Below the pieces are notes generated by a model. That model worked only from the letters and a program-made list of their open reading frames with translations. It ran no database searches and had not been told where the DNA came from. A DNA stretch of 35,401 nt from Pirellulales bacterium (GTDB taxonomy: Bacteria > Planctomycetota > Planctomycetia > Pirellulales > JAICIG01): NCBI GenBank assembly GCA_025927475.1, contig JAICLL010000054.1, positions 1 through 35,401 of the forward strand. Reading direction: 5' to 3'. Made by a program: the position numbers and the translations under genes. Shown piece by piece: positions 30,662-35,401 of this stretch (positions are counted from its first letter, which is position 1; every line of letters begins with the position of its first letter).

Positions 30662-32826
30662 ATGACTCAACCACGAACGGTCAATCGTCGCCGCGGGTGG
30701 ATATCTCTGCCCGTGCTTGTGGTCGTGCTAGCCGTCGGTCATCGCTCGCCGGCGGCCGAGCCAACCGATTCTGCCGCTCCGGCGAAGGCGACCGAGGAGG
30801 CCACGATTGGCGGGCGGGTACTGCTGCCCGATGGCCGAGCGGCGGCGGGGGCGGGCATTTATTGGGTGCGGTTTCAAGCGAAGCCGCCACGAAAGCCGGA
30901 GGACGTATCGTTCGAGAAGCGCGCGTCGACCGACCCGGAGGGCCGCTTCACGCTGATCTTGGGGCCACACGACGCGCCGCTGGACAAAATGCCGCGGCCG
31001 CTCGTCGCCTACCTGCCCGGTTACGGTTTCGATTGGCTCGAAATCGTGCAGGACCAGCCGCCGCACGAAGCCGTGCTGCACCTGGTCGCAGACCAACTTG
31101 TGCGAGGCCGTGTGACCAATACCGAAGGACAGCGCGTGGCCGGCGCGAAGATCACCGTCCACAAAATCTCGACCACGTCAAACGGCAATCTCGACGATTT
31201 TTTAGCCGCGGGCAAAAAGGATTGGCGCGGCGCTCGCCACCAGCTCGACCGCCAATCCTTCGCGTCGCGGCTGTTGCCGTTTCTCATGACCGTGACGGAC
31301 AAAGACGGCCGCTTCGAACTGTCGGGCATCGGCGCCGAACGGGTGGCAACGGTCGGCGTGTCGGCCCGGGGATCGTTTCCGACGAAATCGAGGTCGTCAA
31401 TCGCCAGGGCTTCGACGCAGCGACGTACAACCGGCTTGCCGCGGCCACGATGCTTCCGGCAATGCAGGCGCGCCGCATGTCGCCTCACCTGGCAGGACCG
31501 GTGTTCGATCACATTGCGGAAACGGAACTGGTGGTTCGCGGGAACGTCTTTACGGGACGCGAACGCACCCCGGTTGCCGGGACGCTGGTTTCAGCGCAGG
31601 GCGGCGGCGTGAATAACCCGATCTCCGCTCAGACTGACGAAAAAGGCCGATTCGAGCTGCGGGGGTTGCCCCGCAGTCAAGATGCGCCGTTGAGCGTCTT
31701 CGTCGTCGGGCCCAAGGCCGGCAATTTGCTTTGGCGGCACCTCGCGCTCGACCTGACGCCCGGCCAGACGACGATCGACGTGGAGATCGAGTTGAAAGAA
31801 GGAATCGTCGTTCAGGGCCGCGTGTTCGACCAGGCCACCGGGCGCGGGGTGAAAAGCGGGGTGAACTTCGTGCCTCTGTCCGGCAACCAATACACCGATC
31901 AACCCGGTTACGATGGAGCCGCAAACGCGCGGATGGCGGCGTCGCCGACCGACGACGACGGGCGTTTCCGCCTGCTGGTCATGCCCGGTCCCGGCGTGCT
32001 CATGGCGCAGGTCCAGTACGGCCGCCCCGGCATGCGCATGCCGCAATTCGGACGCGGCCGCCCCGGCGCCGATGACGAGAAACCGATACCGTATCGACAG
32101 GCGAGGTTCAGCGAAGCAGACCATCAGCACGTGGCGGTCACAGCCGATGGCGACGAGCGCTATTTTACGACTACCAAGGGCCACATCGAGTGGTTGACAA
32201 GGCTGCACGCGGTGAAATTCATCGACCTGGCGCCAGGCAGCGCCGCGATGACCTGCAATTTGCCGCTGGAAATGGGAAAGACCGCAAAGATCGTCATCGA
32301 GGACGAGCAGGCGCAGCCGGTCACGGACGCGTTTGTGTCGGGCGTCGCAGACACGGGGCCGATGGTCAAGATCGCGGAGCCAACCTGTGTCATTTACGGT
32401 CTTGGCGCCGACCGACCGCGGCAGTTATTCGTTGTCCACAGCGAACGCCACTTGGCGGGAACGGTGACGCTCACCGGCGACGAGCCGGGGCCGGTGACGG
32501 TTCGCCTGGCGCCGACGGCCAGCATCGCGGGCCGCGTTTTTGACCCCGATGGCGAGCCGCTCGCCAATGCCGTCGTGCAGATTTTCTACATGCGCCGCAC
32601 CGCGCAACGGTTGTATCCAATGGCTAACCGCGACCAGGCGCCGCTGACCACCGACGGCGAGGGGCGGTTCCACGCGGAAAACGTCTTGCCCGGCGAACGG
32701 CTTACCCTGAGCTTCCGGCAGCGCAATCAGTTCTTTGGCGGCCCGCGAATCACCAGCGAAGACCACCAGCTCGAAGCGGGGCAAAAGCTCGATCTGGGCG
32801 AGGTGCGGGCGACGCTTCCGCAATAG
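30662..32826 (+). pseudogene. Exported protein with carboxypeptidase-regulatory-like domains, interrupted by a -1 frameshift
   Basis: The gene starts at ATG 30662 with an SD (GAGGTG, 6 bases upstream) and a signal peptide (RRRGWISLPVLVVVLAVGHR, cut near SPAAEP). Frame one runs to the GGGG run at 31368-31371. There the sensible sequence moves to the -1 frame and continues to the stop at 32826; adding one G restores a continuous protein of about 720 residues (...VGVSARG then IVSDEIEVVNRQGFDAATYN). Several beta-sandwich domains of the CarboxypepD_reg type are visible: IGGRVLLPDGRAAAGAGIYW, VRGRVTNTEGQRVAGAKITV, VQGRVFDQATGRGVKSGVNF and IAGRVFDPDGEPLANAVVQI, each followed by an EGRF/KGRF-like strand. 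Such proteins are usually surface or periplasmic. The frameshift is either a sequencing error in a G run or a recent inactivation, because both halves still look well conserved. Confidence 0.82.
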
Positions 32827-32962
32827 TCGGGAAGACTAAAAGAGACCAACAAGAGGGCTCAAAGCGTGGGCATCGGCCAAGGTACTGCACAGGCATCGAA
32901 CCAAGGCAGATTGACAGAAAGATGGGAGGCTCGGTTTCGGCGTTGATTGGTTTGCGCCGCCC

Positions 32963-35401
32963 TCACTTCTTCGGCTCACTCCGGTACGGCTTTCCTTCGC
33001 GGTACAGCTTAAGCCTCGATCGGTAGTCTTCCTTTTGCGCTTCCGGCGCGAGCTCGATGGCCTTTTGCTGCCATTCGGCGGCTTTGTCAAACATGGCGGC
33101 TTCGGCGTAGGCGGCAGCCAAGGTATCGAGGACCTCAAAATCGCTCCACTCAGTCAATTCAGCGGCCCGATTGGCATCCTCCAGTGCTTTTTGCGCATGC
33201 CGAAACTTCTCGTTCGAGCAGGTTGCACGGATCCATGCGCGGCCGTTGAGCGCTGGGGTCGACTCCGGATCTAAATCGAGTGCCCTTGTGAAATCGTCGA
33301 GCGACTTGTCATATTCACCCTTGAGCCGCCATGCGTTGGCACGGCAAAGGTACGCTTCGGAATTCTCTGGGGTGAGCCGGATAGTCTCGTCGAAATCGGC
33401 GAGGGCTTTGTCGAACTCGCCCTTCGATTCCCAGGCTCTGCCGCGGCCGATGTACGCATACCAATCAGGATCGAGCCCGATGGCTTTGTCGAAATCGGCG
33501 AGGGCTTTTTCGAACTCGCCCTTGAGGCACCAGGCATTACCGCGGCCAATATACGCGTTGGACAACTCGGGTTCGAGCCGGAGGGCCTCGCTGAAATCGG
33601 CGAGCGCCCTGTCGTACTCACCTTTGTCGAGCCACGCGTGACCGCGGCCAATATACGCTTCGGAAATCGTAGGCTCGAGCCGGATGGTCGCGTCGAAATC
33701 GGCGAGGGCTTTTTCGAAGTCGCCCTTCGATTCCCAGAGCCTGCCACGGCCCATATGGCCTTCCCAATTCTTCGGCTCGAGCCGGAGGGCCTCGTCGTAA
33801 TCGGCGAGTGCCTTGTCCCATTCGCCCTTGTTTTCCCAGCACCAACCACGGCTCCCATAGGCTGCGGAATTCTTCGGGGCGAGCCGGATGGCCGCGTCCA
33901 AATCGGCGAGGGCTTTGTCCCATTCGCCCGCATCTTCCCACTCCCTCGCACGGGCAAGATAAATTTCGAAATTCTTCGGCTCGCGCCGGATGGCCTCTTC
34001 GAAATCGGCGAGTGCTCTGTTCCAGTCGCCGGTGGTTGCCAAGGCCCTGCCGCGGCCCATATACGCATGCCAATTCTCAGGATCGAGGCCGATGGCCTTG
34101 TCGTAATCGGCGAGGGCTTTTTCGAGCTCGCCCTTGACGTACCAGGCATCAGCACGGCCACTATATGCTTCGGGCTCCTTGGGCCCGAGCCGGACGGCCT
34201 CGTTGAAATCGGCGAGCGCCCTGTCGTACTCACCTTTGGCGAGCCATGCGCGACCACGGCCAACATACGCTTCCGATCCCTTGGGGCATAGCCGGATGGC
34301 CTCATCGAAATCGGTGAGAGCTTTTTCGGGATCGCCCTTCATGCCCCACGCCGCGCCGCGGCCGATATAAGCCGCCGAATTCTTCGGGGCGAGCCGGATG
34401 GCCGCGTCGAAATCGGCGAGTGCCTTGTCGTATTCACCCTTGGCGTGCCACGCCCACCCACGGCCGCGGCGCCCTTCCAAGGAGATTGGATTGAGGCGAA
34501 TCGCCTCATCGTAATCGGCCAGTGCCTTGTCGTACTCGCCCTTGGCGGCCCACGCATTGCCACGGCCAACAAATGCCTCGGCGTTCCCCGCGTCGAGCCG
34601 GATGGCCTCGTCGTAATCGGCGAGCGCTTTGTCGTATTCTCCCTTCGTCTCCCATGCCTTACCGCGGCCAATATATGCCTCGGAATCCTTGGGGTCGAGC
34701 CGGATGGCCTCGTCGTAATCGGCGAGCGATCTGTCGTTCTCACTTTTGTCGAGCCATGCGTAACCGCGGAAAATATGAGCCTTTGAATTCTTCGGTTCGA
34801 GCCGGATGGCCTCGTCGTAATCCGCGAGTGCCTTGTCCCGTTCACCCTTAGCGCCCCAGGCCCAGGCACGCCTAATATAAGGGCCAGAATTCTTCGGATT
34901 GAGCCGCACGGCTTCGCCGTAGTCGCCGATCGCCTTGTCGTATTCGCCCTTGGATTCCCACACCCTGCCACGAGCTTCGTACGTTTTTGATAAAACTGTC
35001 GGTTTCCCCTTTTGTCCGAGCCGGATGGCCTCGTCGAAGTCGGCGATTGCCTTATCGAATTCGCCCTTGGTGCGCCGGGCAAGGCCACGGATGGCGTAGG
35101 ACCCTCCGTTCGTCGGCTCGAGCCGGATGGCATGGTCGTAATCGGCGAGGGCTTTGTCAAAATCGCCCTTGGATTGCCAGACTTTGCCACGGGCAATATG
35201 GGCTTCCCAATTCTTCGGATCGAGCCGGATGGCCTCGTCGTAATCGGCGAGGGCCTTGTCCCGCTCGCCCTTGTGCTTCCAGGCCCACGCACGCCCCGTA
35301 TGCCAGATAGAATTCTTCGGGTCGAGCTGGATGGCCTCGCCGTAATCCGCGAGAGCTTTATCGAAATCGCCCTTCATGTGCCACGTATAGGCACGGGCAG
35401 C
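32963..35401 (-). CDS. TPR-repeat protein with at least 21 units (runs off right edge)
   Basis: At least 812 residues are visible; the frame is open through the right edge (codons before Met at 35377 read ARAYTWH, matching the repeat), so the true N-terminus lies outside. Twenty-one tetratricopeptide units of 34 residues (one 39, one 33) follow the consensus KGEYDKALADYDEAIRLDPK. The last about 85 residues leave the repeat: TCSNEKFRHAQKALEDANRA, then LDTLAAAYAEAAMFDKAAEW and a basic end YRSEPKK, a tail I recall as common to planctomycete TPR proteins. The TPR superhelix binds other proteins; partner and location are unknown because the N-terminus (a kinase domain, a signal or neither) is missing. 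Confidence 0.93.
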   Translation of the reverse strand, partial: AARAYTWHMKGDFDKALADYGEAIQLDPKNSIWHTGRAWAWKHKGERDKALADYDEAIRLDPKNWEAHIARGKVWQSKGDFDKALADYDHAIRLEPTNGGSYAIRGLARRTKGEFDKAIADFDEAIRLGQKGKPTVLSKTYEARGRVWESKGEYDKAIGDYGEAVRLNPKNSGPYIRRAWAWGAKGERDKALADYDEAIRLEPKNSKAHIFRGYAWLDKSENDRSLADYDEAIRLDPKDSEAYIGRGKAWETKGEYDKALADYDEAIRLDAGNAEAFVGRGNAWAAKGEYDKALADYDEAIRLNPISLEGRRGRGWAWHAKGEYDKALADFDAAIRLAPKNSAAYIGRGAAWGMKGDPEKALTDFDEAIRLCPKGSEAYVGRGRAWLAKGEYDRALADFNEAVRLGPKEPEAYSGRADAWYVKGELEKALADYDKAIGLDPENWHAYMGRGRALATTGDWNRALADFEEAIRREPKNFEIYLARAREWEDAGEWDKALADLDAAIRLAPKNSAAYGSRGWCWENKGEWDKALADYDEALRLEPKNWEGHMGRGRLWESKGDFEKALADFDATIRLEPTISEAYIGRGHAWLDKGEYDRALADFSEALRLEPELSNAYIGRGNAWCLKGEFEKALADFDKAIGLDPDWYAYIGRGRAWESKGEFDKALADFDETIRLTPENSEAYLCRANAWRLKGEYDKSLDDFTRALDLDPESTPALNGRAWIRATCSNEKFRHAQKALEDANRAAELTEWSDFEVLDTLAAAYAEAAMFDKAAEWQQKAIELAPEAQKEDYRSRLKLYREGKPYRSEPKK
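33224..35401 (-). repeat. 102-bp tandem repeat array encoding TPR units
   Basis: The coding DNA is a direct array with a 102-bp period. GAATTC-like and GCCGATTACGACGAGG-like words recur at corresponding positions, and the units remain visibly similar at DNA level, so the array grew by tandem duplication and could change copy number. One unit (around 34960-35060) is longer by five codons. Confidence 0.85.

Noticed and set aside
30301..31370. Upstream part of the long plus-strand frame ending at 32826
   Set aside because: Only the part after about 31371 encodes sensible domains; the earlier part overlaps the glycosyltransferase and the true 5' half of the gene in another frame.
33224..35401. 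CRISPR or satellite interpretation of the 102-bp repeats
   Set aside because: There are no short identical repeats with unique spacers; the period equals 34 codons and matches TPR units exactly.

Overview
The window looks like chromosomal DNA from a planctomycete, most likely of the Pirellulales group. This is an inference from gene content: GC-rich coding, many exported proteins of planctomycete type (a DUF1080 protein, two Tat-exported sugar-metabolism enzymes, a Cys-rich exported protein, a Tyr-rich 'calmodulin-binding'-type protein, a TPR protein with the characteristic planctomycete C-terminal tail) and many genes without a clear Shine-Dalgarno (SD) sequence. I see no rRNA, tRNA, insertion sequence, phage or CRISPR array, so this is a housekeeping and accessory mixture rather than a genomic island.

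Layout. 1-2.2 kb, minus strand: the N-terminal part of a fatty acid desaturase (cut by the window edge), a small Tyr-rich exported protein and a metallo-beta-lactamase-fold hydrolase. 2.2-3.3 kb, plus: an exported SMP-30/gluconolactonase. 3.5-8.2 kb, minus: a run of PP2C phosphatase, DUF1080 protein, a fused solute-binding/permease polypeptide and its ABC ATPase. 8.4-11.3 kb, plus: a PEGA lipoprotein, then a Gfo/Idh/MocA oxidoreductase and a sugar-phosphate isomerase-like protein in tandem. 11.4-12.4 kb, minus: an unknown membrane protein and a 36-residue membrane peptide. 12.9-13.6 kb, plus: a Cys-rich exported protein. 13.6-16.5 kb, minus: a patatin-like phospholipase followed by a damaged gene that looks like two neighbouring genes joined by a deletion. 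16.9-18.0 kb, plus: prfB with its programmed frameshift. 18.1-19.7 kb, minus: miaB with a 54-residue membrane protein just upstream. 20.0-27.0 kb, plus: argH, a HEAT-repeat protein carrying a receiver-like domain, a sigma-54 activator, a CcsA/HemX-like membrane protein and hemA, tightly packed from the HEAT gene onward. 27.1-28.3 kb, plus: a K+-channel-like protein. 28.4-29.2 kb, minus: a short-chain dehydrogenase. 29.4-32.8 kb, plus: a heptosyltransferase-like glycosyltransferase and a large exported protein with carboxypeptidase-regulatory-like domains, broken by one -1 frameshift. 33.0-35.4 kb, minus: a TPR protein with at least 21 tandem units that runs off the right edge.

How genes may work together. 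CcsA-like protein and HemA form a haem/cytochrome c unit; the sigma-54 activator and HEAT/receiver-like protein directly upstream are candidates for its control, although this is only inferred from position. The Gfo/Idh/MocA enzyme, isomerase-like enzyme and DUF1080 protein are families that often co-occur in keto-sugar catabolism. prfB and miaB both act on translation.

The most interesting signals outside standard genes are: a perfect 23-bp palindrome sitting on the -10 of a strong argH promoter; degenerate GGTTRGT-type arrays that abut start or stop codons at three loci; a repeat-derived tail on the CcsA-like protein that also supplies the hemA SD; a deletion-fused gene remnant at 13.6-13.9 kb; a duplicated 5' end of the Cys-rich gene; and two small membrane-protein genes. 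I found no clear multi-gene system that I would call new.
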